Part shown: in pieces, positions 26,256 through 35,465 of the stretch
Layout: every line of letters begins with the position of its first letter
Position numbering within the stretch: the first letter of the stretch is position 1
DNA from: JASJBU01 sp963797085
GTDB taxonomy: Bacteria > Pseudomonadota > Gammaproteobacteria > Chromatiales > Chromatiaceae
Direction of reading: 5' to 3'
Length of the DNA stretch: 64,000 nt
Assembly (NCBI GenBank): GCA_963797085.1
Contig: CAWCOA010000009.1
Span: forward strand, 62,001 to 126,000
Position numbers and translations under genes: made by a program
Notes under the pieces: generated by a model
Databases searched by the model: none
What the model saw: the letters and a program-made list of their open reading frames with translations, nothing else
Told to the model about the DNA's origin: nothing

Positions 26256-27656
26256 TCAGATCTTCAAACCAAGAGACTTGAGTGTGGACAGGGTCAGACC
26301 ACCGCGCTCTAAATTCTTGGCGCGCTGGTAGTCGTCCACTGCTCGCATCGTCTGAGCACCGATGGCCCCATCCAGCGGGCCCGGGTCGAAACCGGCCGCC
26401 TTAAGTGCCTGCTGCAGCTCAGTCATGATGCCTGGCGTCATATTGGTTTCACACAATACGCCGCGCCACTCACGACGCTCATCACTGACCTTGACCTTCT
26501 TGGCAACTGTTTCGATGACGGCCGGAATATCGATGCGCTTCTGGGTGGGTGCACTGACCAGCTTACGTACCTTGACCATTTTGTACTCAGCAGGGATCTT
26601 GACCTCGCGGATAGTGGCGGGCGTCTTGACCTTGCGCTGCTTTACCGTTGCCATCTTGGCTTGGGTCTCACGCAGGCAGATGGTGTTACCCGTCAGCTTT
26701 CCGGCAGGCTTGTCTTCCCAATCCGGGTGCCAGAAGAATTTTTGCTCGGCAACCAAAACCCTTTTGCTGAGGGTTTCGTAGGTAGGCTCTACCTTGGTAC
26801 GTTGTTCCTGTGCCGGCTTGACCAGTTTACTCACGCGCTGCACCTCGTATTTTGCGGGGATCTCAACCTCTTTCGTGGTAGCGGGGGTCTTGATCACTTT
26901 GCGTGTAACCGTCTTGTACTTGGCCGGAACCTCCACCAGACACATGATCTCGCCGGTGGAATTGTCGATACGCTGGACCGGACCACGTCCGGCCTTCCAC
27001 ACCGTCGTTGCCGGGGCCACCAGCACCTTCTCGGTAACTGTTTCGAATACTGCGGGAACCTCTACAATCTCTTTGCTGGCCTCCTTGACCAAGACCTTTT
27101 CTTCAACCCACTCGTAGGCGGCGGGGTCAATCTCGACCGTCTCATAGGACGCAGTCTTCAGCACCCGCACGTCCTCATTCTTGTACTGGGCAGGCACATA
27201 ATACTCACTCAGACAGCTTCCGACGGGCAGACCATCGAGCTTGACGCCACTGCTACCCACAGCCGCCAACAAGGCAGGGCTCACTGGTAAGGCAGTGCGT
27301 TTTTTACCCACCAACCAGGTCTTGCCGGCAGGTGCGATTTCCACACTCTCTGTCGCCATTTCGTATTCTGCGGGAATAGGGATGATTTTATTTGCGGCCT
27401 CTTTCACGAGGACCTTTTCTTCTACCGTTTGGTATTTTGCCGGGACCATTTCAAAGCGCACCGACGCCTCACGTACAGTGACATCGACATTCTCTGTTTT
27501 GTATTGCGCTGGAATCACCACCTTGGCATAGCACTCACCAGGCTTTGCGTTGGGTAGTGTGAGGGTGGCATCCACCTGCTCAGCAAGGACCTGCACCGAC
27601 GTCGCGGCAATCGACGCCGCGAGACAGGACAGTTTAAGTATCTTGTACGATTGCAT
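26256..27656 (-). CDS. Repetitive exported protein with C-terminal peptidoglycan-binding domain
   Basis: 466 residues from ATG 27656, which has GGAGGAA at proper distance and starts a signal peptide (ILKLSCLAASIAATSVQVLA). The longer frame to 27752 lacks this. The body is made of degenerate repeats of the form Y.TV..KVLVK.A....IPA.YE.V...V.VAPA...W; examples are VPAKYKTVTRKVIKTPATTK and IPAEYEMATESVEIAPAGKT. Trp sits at regular repeat ends (KTWLVGK, TTVWKAG, FFWHPDW, RREWRGV). The last ~60 residues (ELQQALKAAGFDPGPLDGAIGAQTMRAVDDYQ) are a PG_binding_1 domain. Likely a periplasmic or envelope-anchored structural protein; function unknown. Confidence 0.8.
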   Translation of the reverse strand: MQSYKILKLSCLAASIAATSVQVLAEQVDATLTLPNAKPGECYAKVVIPAQYKTENVDVTVREASVRFEMVPAKYQTVEEKVLVKEAANKIIPIPAEYEMATESVEIAPAGKTWLVGKKRTALPVSPALLAAVGSSGVKLDGLPVGSCLSEYYVPAQYKNEDVRVLKTASYETVEIDPAAYEWVEEKVLVKEASKEIVEVPAVFETVTEKVLVAPATTVWKAGRGPVQRIDNSTGEIMCLVEVPAKYKTVTRKVIKTPATTKEVEIPAKYEVQRVSKLVKPAQEQRTKVEPTYETLSKRVLVAEQKFFWHPDWEDKPAGKLTGNTICLRETQAKMATVKQRKVKTPATIREVKIPAEYKMVKVRKLVSAPTQKRIDIPAVIETVAKKVKVSDERREWRGVLCETNMTPGIMTELQQALKAAGFDPGPLDGAIGAQTMRAVDDYQRAKNLERGGLTLSTLKSLGLKI

Positions 27657-28005
27657 GGGGTTTCCTCCGGGAACAATAGTCTCTTCAATGATTCGTGGTA
27701 GTAACTGAGAAACTTGTCGTGCTACACGAAATAAAGCGCTCATCACCATCACTCTGACTCACTCCCCACGACCACCTCAAAACTGCAGCGCAAGGAATCG
27801 ATTGTTATACCACAATACGAACAAGAATCCTTAAGCTACTTATCATGAGGGAGAAATAGTGCCGGCATCGTCAATTCATAGGCTGCAAATTCAATGATCT
27901 GATCCAGGTAGACCCATATTTCAGACTGATCATCTTGACACACAACAAGGTTGTATTGATGAGAAAATCATACGGTCAGTTCGAACATTTGCACCATGAG
28001 TTCAG
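27657..28005. other. Intergenic region
   Basis: Holds the 5' region of the repetitive protein gene and the downstream part of prpD. No gene, clear hairpin or repeat seen. Confidence 0.4.
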
Positions 28006-29457
28006 TCAAAGTGCCAGCAAACCCATCAACCGGTCGACGCTGGTTGCCTCGAACTGTGCTTGGTCGGCACAGATATCCAGAATCTGATCAGCGTTCTTCC
28101 GGCTGATGCGGCCGCGCAGATAGCGTTCGAACTTCTCCTCCAGCAAGGGAATGCCCTCGGCACGGCGGCGTCTATGCCCCACCGGATAGTCGATGCTGAC
28201 CTTCTCGGTGCTTCTGCCATCCTTGTAGAAGACCTGAATGGCGTTGCCGATGGCGCGCTTGTCGGGTTCCAGATATTCGCGGGTGAAACGTTCGTTCTCC
28301 GAGACTTCCATTTTATTTCGCAGTGTATCGATCAGCGGATTGGCCGCTGCATCATTCTCGTAGTCTTCCGCGGTCAGGCTGCCCTTGATCAGTGATACCG
28401 CCACCATGTACTGCAGACAATGGTCACGGTCGGCCGGATTGTCCAGCGGGCCGGTCTTGTTGATGATGCGATCCCCCGACTCGGTGGTTTCGATGGCGAT
28501 CTTCTCGATCTCATCGAACCGGTCCTTGACCTGAGGATGCAGGATTATCGCCGCCTCTGCTGCGGTCTGGGCATGGAATTCGGCCGGGAAGGAGATCTTG
28601 AACAGAATATTTTCCATCACATAGGTGGCAAAGCCCTGAGTGAACTTCAGGTCCTTGCCTTTGAACGAGACATCCTGAAAACCCCAGCCCCTGGCGGTGA
28701 TGGCCGACGGATAACCGATCTCGCCCTTGGCGGCGATCAAAGCCAGGTAGAGCCCGCGGGATGAGGCGTCACCGGCGGCCCAGGATTTCCGCGGCCCGGT
28801 ATTTGGCGCATGGCGGTAGGTACGCAGTGAGGAGCCATCCAGCCAGGCGTTGGATATCGCACTGAGGATCTCATCACGATTGCAGCCCAGCATCCCGGCA
28901 GCCACCGCCGTGGAGGCGATGCGCACCAGCATCACATGGTCGAGTCCGACCCGGTTGAAGCTGTTTTCCAGGGCGATCACGCCCTGGATCTCATGGGCCT
29001 TGATCATCGCCTTGAGTACGTCACCCATGCTCAGTGACGCGCCGCCACGGGCCAGGGAGTGACGTGAGAGGTAGTCGGCCATGGCCATGATGGCGCCCAG
29101 ATTATCCGAGGGGTGGCCCCACTCGGCAGCCAGCCAGGTGTCGTTGTAGTCGAGCCAGCGCACCATGGCGCCGATGTCCCAGGCGGCACGCAGCGGGTCG
29201 AGTTCATAGGAGGTGCCGGGTACGCGGGCGCCGCCGGGCATATCGGCGCCGGGTACCACCGGACCCAGCAGCTTGGTGCAGGCGGGATAGTTGAGAGCGT
29301 AAATAGCGCAGCCCATGCTGTCCATCCAATCGTAGCGGGCAGTCTGCATGGCCTCCCGGCTCTGACTCACGTCATAGTTCAGCACATAATCGGAGATCTC
29401 CTGGATCACCGGATCGTAATTGGGACGGCTGGCATTGAGAACGGCAGCTTTGCTCAT
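28006..29457 (-). CDS. prpD: 2-methylcitrate dehydratase PrpD
   Basis: Dehydrates 2-methylcitrate in the methylcitrate cycle of propionyl-CoA oxidation. 483 residues, standard for PrpD; the MmgE/PrpD fold is seen in YDWMDSMGCAIYALNYPAC, VRWLDYNDTWLAAEWGHPSDNLGA, SNAWLDGSSLRTYRHAPNTGPRKSWAAGDA and the C-terminal VSIDYPVGHRRRR. It is the last gene of prpB-prpC-prpD, 39 nt after prpC. The use of PrpD rather than AcnD/PrpF is the enterobacterial variant of the pathway. Confidence 0.95.
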   Translation of the reverse strand: MSKAAVLNASRPNYDPVIQEISDYVLNYDVSQSREAMQTARYDWMDSMGCAIYALNYPACTKLLGPVVPGADMPGGARVPGTSYELDPLRAAWDIGAMVRWLDYNDTWLAAEWGHPSDNLGAIMAMADYLSRHSLARGGASLSMGDVLKAMIKAHEIQGVIALENSFNRVGLDHVMLVRIASTAVAAGMLGCNRDEILSAISNAWLDGSSLRTYRHAPNTGPRKSWAAGDASSRGLYLALIAAKGEIGYPSAITARGWGFQDVSFKGKDLKFTQGFATYVMENILFKISFPAEFHAQTAAEAAIILHPQVKDRFDEIEKIAIETTESGDRIINKTGPLDNPADRDHCLQYMVAVSLIKGSLTAEDYENDAAANPLIDTLRNKMEVSENERFTREYLEPDKRAIGNAIQVFYKDGRSTEKVSIDYPVGHRRRRAEGIPLLEEKFERYLRGRISRKNADQILDICADQAQFEATSVDRLMGLLAL

Positions 29458-29496
29458 GGTTGGTAACCTTTGATTATCTGTTCTGTGCTGGATGCT

Positions 29497-30648
29497 TCAG
29501 CGCTGATCGATCGGCACCCAGGGTCGGTTCTCCGAACCGGTGTAGTTGGCCGACGGCCGGATGATCTTGCCGTCCTCGCGCTGTTCGATCACATGGGCAC
29601 CCCAGCCGGAGACTCGGGAGATGACAAACAAGGGCGTAAACATATCGGTGGGCACGCCCATCTGGGCGTAGGAGGCGGCGGAGTACCAGTCGAGGTTGGG
29701 GAACATCTTCTTGATCTCCCACATCACTGACTCCAGCCGGCTGGCGATGTCGAACAGCTTGCTGTTGCCGGCTTCCGTTGCCAACTCTTTGGCGAGTCGT
29801 TTGATCACCTCGTTGCGTGGATCACTCACCGTGTAGACCGGGTGTCCGAAACCGATGACGATCTCCTTGCGCGCGACCCGCTCGCGAATATCAGCTTCCG
29901 CCTGGTCCGGGGTGTGGTAGCGGCTCTGGATACGGAAGGCCTCTTCGTTGGCGCCACCGTGCTTGGGTCCGCGCAGGGCGCCGATGGCGGCGGTAATCGC
30001 GGAATACATATCAGAGTTGGTGCCGGCCACCACGCGGGCGGTGAAAGTAGAGGCGTTGAACTCATGCTCGGCATACAGCACCAGGGAGGTATGCATGGCG
30101 CGCACCCAGGAATCTCTGGGTTTCTCGCCATGCAGCAGGTGCAGAAAATGACCGCCGATGGAGTCGTCGTCGGTCTCCACCTCAATGCGTTTGCCGTTCA
30201 CCGCATAGTGGTACCAGTAGAGCAAGGCAGAACCGAAACTGGCCATCATGCGGTCGATGATCTCACGGGCCTCGGCGGCAGGGTGGGTCTCCTTTTCGGG
30301 CAGGCAGCTGCCCAATATCGAGCAGGCACTACGCATCACGTCCATGGGATGGGCCGACGCGGGGATGACCTCCAGCGCCCGTTTCACCGCCAGGGGCAGG
30401 CTGCGTAGCGAGCGCAGCTTGGACTTGTAGGTCTTGAGTTCCGCCTGGGTCGGCAACTGGCCGTGGATCAGCAGATAGGCGACCTCCTCGAATTCAGCCG
30501 TCTCGGCGAAGTCGAGGATGTCATAACCCCGGTAGTGCAGGTCATTGCCGGTACGGCCGACGCTGCAGATGGCGGTGTTGCCAGCCACGGTACCTGAGAG
30601 GGCAACAGATTTCTTGGCCTTGGGCAGGATCTGATTAGGGTCACTCAT
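29497..30648 (-). CDS. prpC: 2-methylcitrate synthase PrpC
   Basis: Condenses propionyl-CoA with oxaloacetate. 383 residues; citrate-synthase-fold motifs include the catalytic His region GALRGPKHGGANEEAF, IGFGHPVYTVSDPRN and the distal Asp region FTPLFVISRVSGWGAHVIEQREDGKIIRPSANYTG. Its ATG overlaps the prpB stop by 4 nt (ATGA) with GAGGAG upstream, so the two are translationally coupled. Confidence 0.95.
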   Translation of the reverse strand: MSDPNQILPKAKKSVALSGTVAGNTAICSVGRTGNDLHYRGYDILDFAETAEFEEVAYLLIHGQLPTQAELKTYKSKLRSLRSLPLAVKRALEVIPASAHPMDVMRSACSILGSCLPEKETHPAAEAREIIDRMMASFGSALLYWYHYAVNGKRIEVETDDDSIGGHFLHLLHGEKPRDSWVRAMHTSLVLYAEHEFNASTFTARVVAGTNSDMYSAITAAIGALRGPKHGGANEEAFRIQSRYHTPDQAEADIRERVARKEIVIGFGHPVYTVSDPRNEVIKRLAKELATEAGNSKLFDIASRLESVMWEIKKMFPNLDWYSAASYAQMGVPTDMFTPLFVISRVSGWGAHVIEQREDGKIIRPSANYTGSENRPWVPIDQR

Positions 30649-31540
30649 GAGTTGTTCTCCTCAGTGGCAAACAGGTTGTCCAGTTTTTCTTCGAATGCGT
30701 GATAGCCGAGATAGTCATACAGCTCGGCGCGGCTTTGCATGATCTCGACCACGTCTTGTTGGCTACCCTCGGCATGCAGTGTTTGATAGACCTTGAGGGC
30801 CGCAGCGTTCGCCGCGCGAAAGGCGCTCAGGGGATAAAGGGCGATACTCACGCCGGCAGTAGCCAGTTCGTCCACAGTGAACAGCGGTGTGGAACCAAAC
30901 TCTGTAATATTGGCAAGCACCGGCACCCCTACTGCATCGACGAACTCACGGTACTGGGCCAGCTCGGTGATCGCTTCCGGGAAGATCATGTCGGCCCCTG
31001 CCTCGACACAGGCGCAGGCGCGGTCAATGGCTGATTGCATCCCCTCCACCGCCAGGGCATCGGTGCGGGCCATGACCACGAAATCCTCATCCAGTTTGGC
31101 GTCCACTGCCGCCTTGATACGATCGACCATCTCCGCCTGGGTGACAATGGCCTTGTTGGGCCGGTGGCCGCAGCGTTTCTGCTGCACCTGATCCTCGATA
31201 TGCACCGCGGCGGCGCCGAACTTGTTCATGTTGCGGATGGTGCGGGCGATATTGAAGGCCCCGCCCCAGCCGGTATCTATATCCACCAGCACCGGAAGCT
31301 CGGTAATTTCAGTGATGCGGCGCAGATCGATCAGGACATCCTCCATGGTAGTTATCCCCAGATCGGGTATGCCGCAGGAGCCGGCCGCTACGCCACCGCC
31401 GGAGATATACAGGGAACTGAAAACCGGTCGCTTCCGCCAGCCGGGCGTGATAGGCATTGATGGCGCCCACGCACTGCAGCGGTTTCTGCTGTTGTACGGC
31501 GCTGCGGAAACGGCTGCCTGGGGTCGATCTATCGGATCAT
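30645..31540 (-). pseudogene. prpB: Methylisocitrate lyase PrpB with N-terminal indels
   Basis: Splits 2-methylisocitrate into pyruvate and succinate. From about 31420 to the stop the frame is intact and typical: YISGGGVAAGSCGIPDLGI, VDIDTGWGGAFN, HIEDQVQQKRCGH (catalytic Cys), ARTDALAVEGM. The natural start is ATG 31540 with GAGGAAA before it. The first ~40 codons (SRFRSAVQQQKPLQCVGAIN, AYHARLAEATGF) are in another frame, needing a one-base excess right after the start and another in GGTTTTC (~31422). The 31553 TTG frame that spans the region encodes nonsense there. Either a null allele or two sequencing errors. Confidence 0.85.
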
Positions 31541-31626
31541 TGGGTTTCCTCAATTTTCAACCAGGATGACCGGATTCACGAGGGTCACAAGTCCGAGCTG
31601 TTAGTGTGCATCTCTCAGCGACTGGA

Positions 31627-32321
31627 TCATCTGAACCTGCAACAATTCAGTCCGCTGTTGTACGCTTCCAACATTCTCTTGCGGGAAGCGCGAATGTGCT
31701 GGCGCATCAGCAGTTCGGCCATCTCCGGGTCACGGTTGACATCGCGTTGATCAGATACTGGTGCTCATCATAGGCTTGCCGGGAACGTTTGCTGCGCATG
31801 CCGAACTGATAGCGGTACATGCGCAGCAGGTGATAGAGATCGTTGCACAGCAGGCAAATCAATTGCTGGTTCTTGCTGCCCTGGACGATACGGTAGTGAA
31901 AATCGAGGTCGCCCTGCTTCTGAAAATAGGCCTGGCCCTGCAGTTCCTCGATCTGCTGACCATGCTCTTGTAACAGCGCCTGCAGTTCACCGATCTCCTG
32001 ATCGCTCATATTCTCAGCCGCCAGGCGGGCTGCCATACCCTCCAGCACCTCGCGCACCTGATAGATCTCGATCAGCTGCCGGTAGGACAGGGTCACCACC
32101 CGGGCGCCCAGATTGGGTCGGCGCTCCACCAGCCTGCACGCCTCAAGCCGGGCAATGGCCTCGCGCAGGGAGCCCCGGCTCACACCTTGCTGTCGCGCCA
32201 GTTCCGGCTCGCTGATCTTGCTGCCGGAGGCTATCTCGCCCTCAACGATAGCCCGCTGCAGGGTGTCGAAGAGGCGATCTGTCAGGGTCGAGATTGAGCG
32301 CTGCCGAGGCACAGGTGCCAT
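31627..32321 (-). pseudogene. GntR/FCD-family regulator of the prp genes, 3' frameshift
   Basis: The N-terminal winged helix is typical of GntR: LFDTLQRAIVEGEIASGSKISEPELARQQGVSRGSLREAIARLEA, followed by an FCD effector domain (VREVLEGMAARLAA, DFHYRIVQGSKNQQL). After HQYLINA (about 31742) a one-base loss shifts the frame and stops at 31707. In the restored frame it continues NRDPEMAELLMRQHIRASRKRMLEAYNSGL to TGA at 31627, the expected FCD end. It heads the prpBCD run. TGTCGACA palindromes upstream of it and of prpE are probable operators. Only the last ~30 residues are affected, so partial function is possible. Confidence 0.8.
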
Positions 32322-32402
32322 GCAGGGTTTTTTGTAATTCTGTTGACATATACGTCATATATCGTCTTCAAGAGGGCTATTTATAGCTCATTCGACAAAA
32401 TG

Positions 32403-32410
32403 TGTCGACA
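32403..32410. promoter_or_regulatory. Putative operator TGTCGACA upstream of gntR-prpBCD
   Basis: Palindrome within TGTGTCGACAC (32401-32411), about 80 nt upstream of the regulator's start. The same 8-mer occurs twice upstream of prpE, and FCD-type GntR proteins bind short palindromes. Confidence 0.55.
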
Positions 32411-32509
32411 CTTTTGGATAAATACGCCTTAATATCTGGTAAGCTTTCAGCTCTCCAGCAAACTGACACGCGACCCAACCGAGCCGGAACAAGCCAGTCC
32501 GATCAGCGA

Positions 32510-34403
32510 TTATTTGGCATAGCCCATGTCGTGCAGGACTACTGGCTATCTCATCGAGAATCGCCGGGTCATCGATGGTGGCCGGCATCTTCCACTCATC
32601 CCCATCGGCGATCTTCACCATGGTGCCGCGCAGGATCTTGCCGGAACGGGTCTTTGGCAGGCGTTTGACGATAGCGACATGCTTGAAGGCAGCCACCGGA
32701 CCGATCTGCTCTCGAACCCGTTTCACCAGTTCCGCCGAGAGTTCATCGACGGGCCGGTCGACACCCGATTTGAGTACCACGAGACCGAGCGGCAGCTGAC
32801 CTTTCAAGGCATCGGCGACGCCGATCACCGCACACTCCGCCACATCCGGATGACCGGCCAGTTCCTCCTCTATCTGCCCGGTGGAGAGGCGGTGTCCAGC
32901 CACATTGATGACATCGTCGGTACGGCTCATGATCCACAGATAGCCATCCTCGTCCTTGTAGCCCGCATCACCGGTGAGGTAGTAGCCGGGATAGGCCCGC
33001 AGGTAGGCATCGACGAAACGCTGTTCGTTGTTCCACAGGGTTGGCAGACAGGCCGGCGGCAGCGGCTGTTTGATGACGATATCGCCCATCTCGCCGGCCG
33101 GTTTTTGATTGCCCTGACCATCGAGGACGCGCACGTCGTAACCCACCATGGCCACCGTGGGCGAACCCGCCTTGACCGGCAGTGGCTCTATGCCCATGGG
33201 GTTGGCGGCGATGGCCCAGCCGGTTTCGGTCTGCCACCAGTGATCGATGACCGGCTTCGACAGCATGGTCTCGGCCCAATGCAGGGTGTCCGGGTCGCAG
33301 CGCTCACCCGCCAGAAAAAGCGCGTCCATACAGCTGAGGTCATATTTCCTCAGATAGGCGCCCTGCGGGTCTTCCTTCTTGATGGCGCGAAAGGCGGTGG
33401 GCGCGGTGAACAGCACCTTGACGCCATGCTCGCTGATGACCCGCCAGAAGGCCCCGGGATCGGGGGTACCGACCGGCTTGCCCTCGTACATGACTGTGGT
33501 GCATCCCGCGAGCAGCGGGCCATAGACGATGTAGCTGTGACCGACCACCCAGCCCACATCGGACGCAGCCCAATAGACATCGCCGGCCTCCACGTTATAG
33601 ATATTCTTCATCGACCAGAGCAACGCGGTGGCGTGTCCGCCGTTGTCACGCACCACGCCTTTTGGCTGGCCGGTGGTGCCGGAGGTATAAAGAATATACA
33701 GCGGGTCTGTGGCCTCTATGGGCACGCAATCGGCCGGTTCGGACTCGGCCAGGGCCTGATCCCAGTCAAGGTCACGCCCTTCCTCTAGTTCCACGACCAG
33801 CTGTGGCCGCTGCTTGATGATGCATTTTGCGGGTTTATACCGGGAGAATTCGATGGCCGCATCCAGCAGCAATTTATAATCGACCAACCGGTTCGGCTCG
33901 ATGCCGCAGGAGGCGGAGAGGATCATCTTCGGCTGGCAATCGTCGATGCGGGTAGCCAGTTCCTTGGCGGCAAATCCGCCAAATACCACCGAGTGGATGG
34001 CGCCGATGCGCGCGCAGGCCAGCATGGCCATGGCCGCTTCGGGAATCATCGGCATGTAGACAATGACGCGGTCGCCCCTAGCCACCCCATTGGCCAGCAG
34101 TGCGCCAGCAAGTCTGGCGACGGTATCGCGCAGCTCCCTGTAGGAGTAGCTGCGCTGCTGTTCGGTGATCGGGCTGTCGTAGATCAGCGCCTGGCGATCA
34201 CCATGGCCCGCCTCGATATGCCGGTCAAGGGCGTTGTAGCAGGTATTGATTTGTCCGCCGCTAAACCAGCGTGGACTGGGCTTGGCTTGCAGGTCGAGGA
34301 GTTGATCCCAGCGCTTGTCCCAATGCAATCCTTCTGCGGCTTCGGCCCAAAAACCTTCAGGGTCATCCAGTGAGCGTTGATAGATCTCAGCATAGCTAAG
34401 CAT
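32510..34403 (-). CDS. prpE: Propionyl-CoA synthetase PrpE, C-terminal frameshift
   Basis: Activates propionate to propionyl-CoA (acyl-adenylate-forming family). Start at ATG 34403 (MLSYAEIYQRSLDDPEGFW) has AAAGGAG upstream; the longer frame adds MQITSKEHPL. AMP-binding motif YILYTSGTTGQPKGVVRD, WWQTETGWAIA, YLTGDAGYKDEDGYLWIMSRTDDVINVAGHRLSTGQIEE and the acylated-Lys motif TRSGKILRGTM are all intact. An extra base near 32540 makes the uninterrupted frame run on to 32388 with a foreign tail. The restored frame ends EIASVLHDMGYAK at the TAA 32510-32512, the normal PrpE end. Catalysis probably survives either way. Confidence 0.92.
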
Positions 34404-34446
34404 GAGTGGATGCTCCTTTGACGTAATCTGCATGGTGACAGAAAAG

Positions 34447-34516
34447 TGTCGACAATATTATTTTTTACAGCAGATTCATGGCTTTTATTTAGGACATAAA
34501 ATTCGTTTTGTCGACA
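34447..34516. promoter_or_regulatory. Two TGTCGACA sites in the prpE promoter region
   Basis: TGTCGACA at 34447-34454 (in AGTGTCGACAATA) and 34509-34516 (in TTTTGTCGACACTTTG), 62 nt apart, in the ~110 nt upstream of prpE. Same palindrome as upstream of gntR-prpBCD, consistent with co-regulation by the GntR protein, possibly with looping. Confidence 0.6.
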
Positions 34517-34713
34517 CTTTGTTTAGAGAAATACCAGGTTATTGATGGGCAGATTTAGTTCTCAAGGGTCTTTTCTCCCCGGCACCGGGATGACGGCTTA
34601 TAGCTGTGAAAATATCGAACGCAATGACTTCGTTGACTTTTTAAGACAGCTTATGGAGCGGTCATTGTCTGTGAACCATCGTCTTCCGGACCTTTCCACT
34701 GAGAATAAGTGTT
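34517..34713. other. Short convergent gap
   Basis: Lies between the prpE promoter and the end of the Rnf operon. The 106-codon plus-strand frame (34542-34862) runs through the antisense of the small CxxCxxC gene and is not supported. Confidence 0.4.
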
Positions 34714-34884
34714 TCAGTCTGATTCTTCCCGGCTGGCGTTACTACTCCTACAGGACCCGCATCCAATACAGGAATCTGCTGAATCCCTGCGTGTCGGGTC
34801 GATCCTGCGGAGCCATTGCTGGAACAGCACCCAGCCGGCGCATAGGGCGATCAATCCGATGATTGCGAAGAGATGGGTCCACAT
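34714..34884 (-). CDS. 56-residue membrane protein with CxxCxxC motif, coupled to rnfA
   Basis: One N-terminal transmembrane helix (HLFAIIGLIALCAGWVLFQQW) followed by RRIDPTRRDSADSCIGCGSCRSSN, a CxxCxxC (CIGCGSC) motif that could hold a metal or Fe-S cluster, on the side predicted cytoplasmic or periplasmic depending on topology. Its ATG (34884) lies 2 nt past the rnfA stop (TGATCATG), so translation is coupled to rnfA and it is the last gene of the operon. It is reminiscent of NqrM, the small Cys-rich maturation factor of the related Na+-NQR; that link is an inference from size, topology and context. Too short for usual gene finders. Confidence 0.75.
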   Translation of the reverse strand: MWTHLFAIIGLIALCAGWVLFQQWLRRIDPTRRDSADSCIGCGSCRSSNASREESD

Positions 34885-34886
34885 GA

Positions 34887-35465
34887 TCAAGCGCTGCTGA
34901 ACAGTCCGGCGAAACCCATGAAGGCCATGGAGAGAATCCCTGCAATGATCAGGTTCAAGGCGGTACCCTTGATCAATCTCGGCACCGGCGCCAACTCGCT
35001 CTCTTCCCGCAGACCGGCCATCAACACCAGCGCCAGGGTGAAGCCCAAACCGGCTCCCAGGGCATAGACCATCCCCTCGACAAACCCATAACCTTTATTG
35101 GTGGCGAAAATGGCCAGCCCCAGGATGGCGCAGTTGGTGGTGATCAAGGGAAGAAAGATACCCAATGCCTTGAACAGGGCCGGGCTCAGCTTCTTGATCA
35201 CCATCTCGATGAACTGCACCGTGCTGGCGATGACCACGATAAAACTGATCAGCCGCAGATAAGGCGCATGAATCAGGATGTAGGTATTCAGAAACCAGGC
35301 ACAGAGGGCGGTGATCAGCATGACGAAAATAGTGGCCAGGCCGAGACGGAAGGCAGTCTCCAGTCGTTGCGAGACCCCCAGGAAGGGGCAGAGGCCGAGA
35401 AAATAGGCCAACACGAAATTGTTGATCAACAAGGCGCTGATGAAAATCCACACGAGTTCGTTCAT
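34887..35465 (-). CDS. rnfA: Rnf electron-transport complex subunit RnfA
   Basis: Integral membrane subunit, 192 residues, six TM helices. Conserved half-channel Cys motifs NNFVLAYFLGLCPFLGVS and ITTNCAILGLAIF, where RnfA and RnfE bind a membrane-embedded [2Fe-2S] cluster. Start ATG overlaps the rnfE stop by 4 nt. Confidence 0.95.
   Translation of the reverse strand: MNELVWIFISALLINNFVLAYFLGLCPFLGVSQRLETAFRLGLATIFVMLITALCAWFLNTYILIHAPYLRLISFIVVIASTVQFIEMVIKKLSPALFKALGIFLPLITTNCAILGLAIFATNKGYGFVEGMVYALGAGLGFTLALVLMAGLREESELAPVPRLIKGTALNLIIAGILSMAFMGFAGLFSSA

Noticed and set aside
30645..31553. Uninterrupted prpB frame starting at TTG 31553
   Set aside because: The first ~45 residues of that frame do not resemble PrpB, while a shifted frame in the same DNA does; the open frame is fortuitous.
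34542..34862. 106-codon plus-strand ORF between prpE and the Rnf operon
   Set aside because: It lies antisense to the small CxxCxxC gene and looks like a shadow frame.
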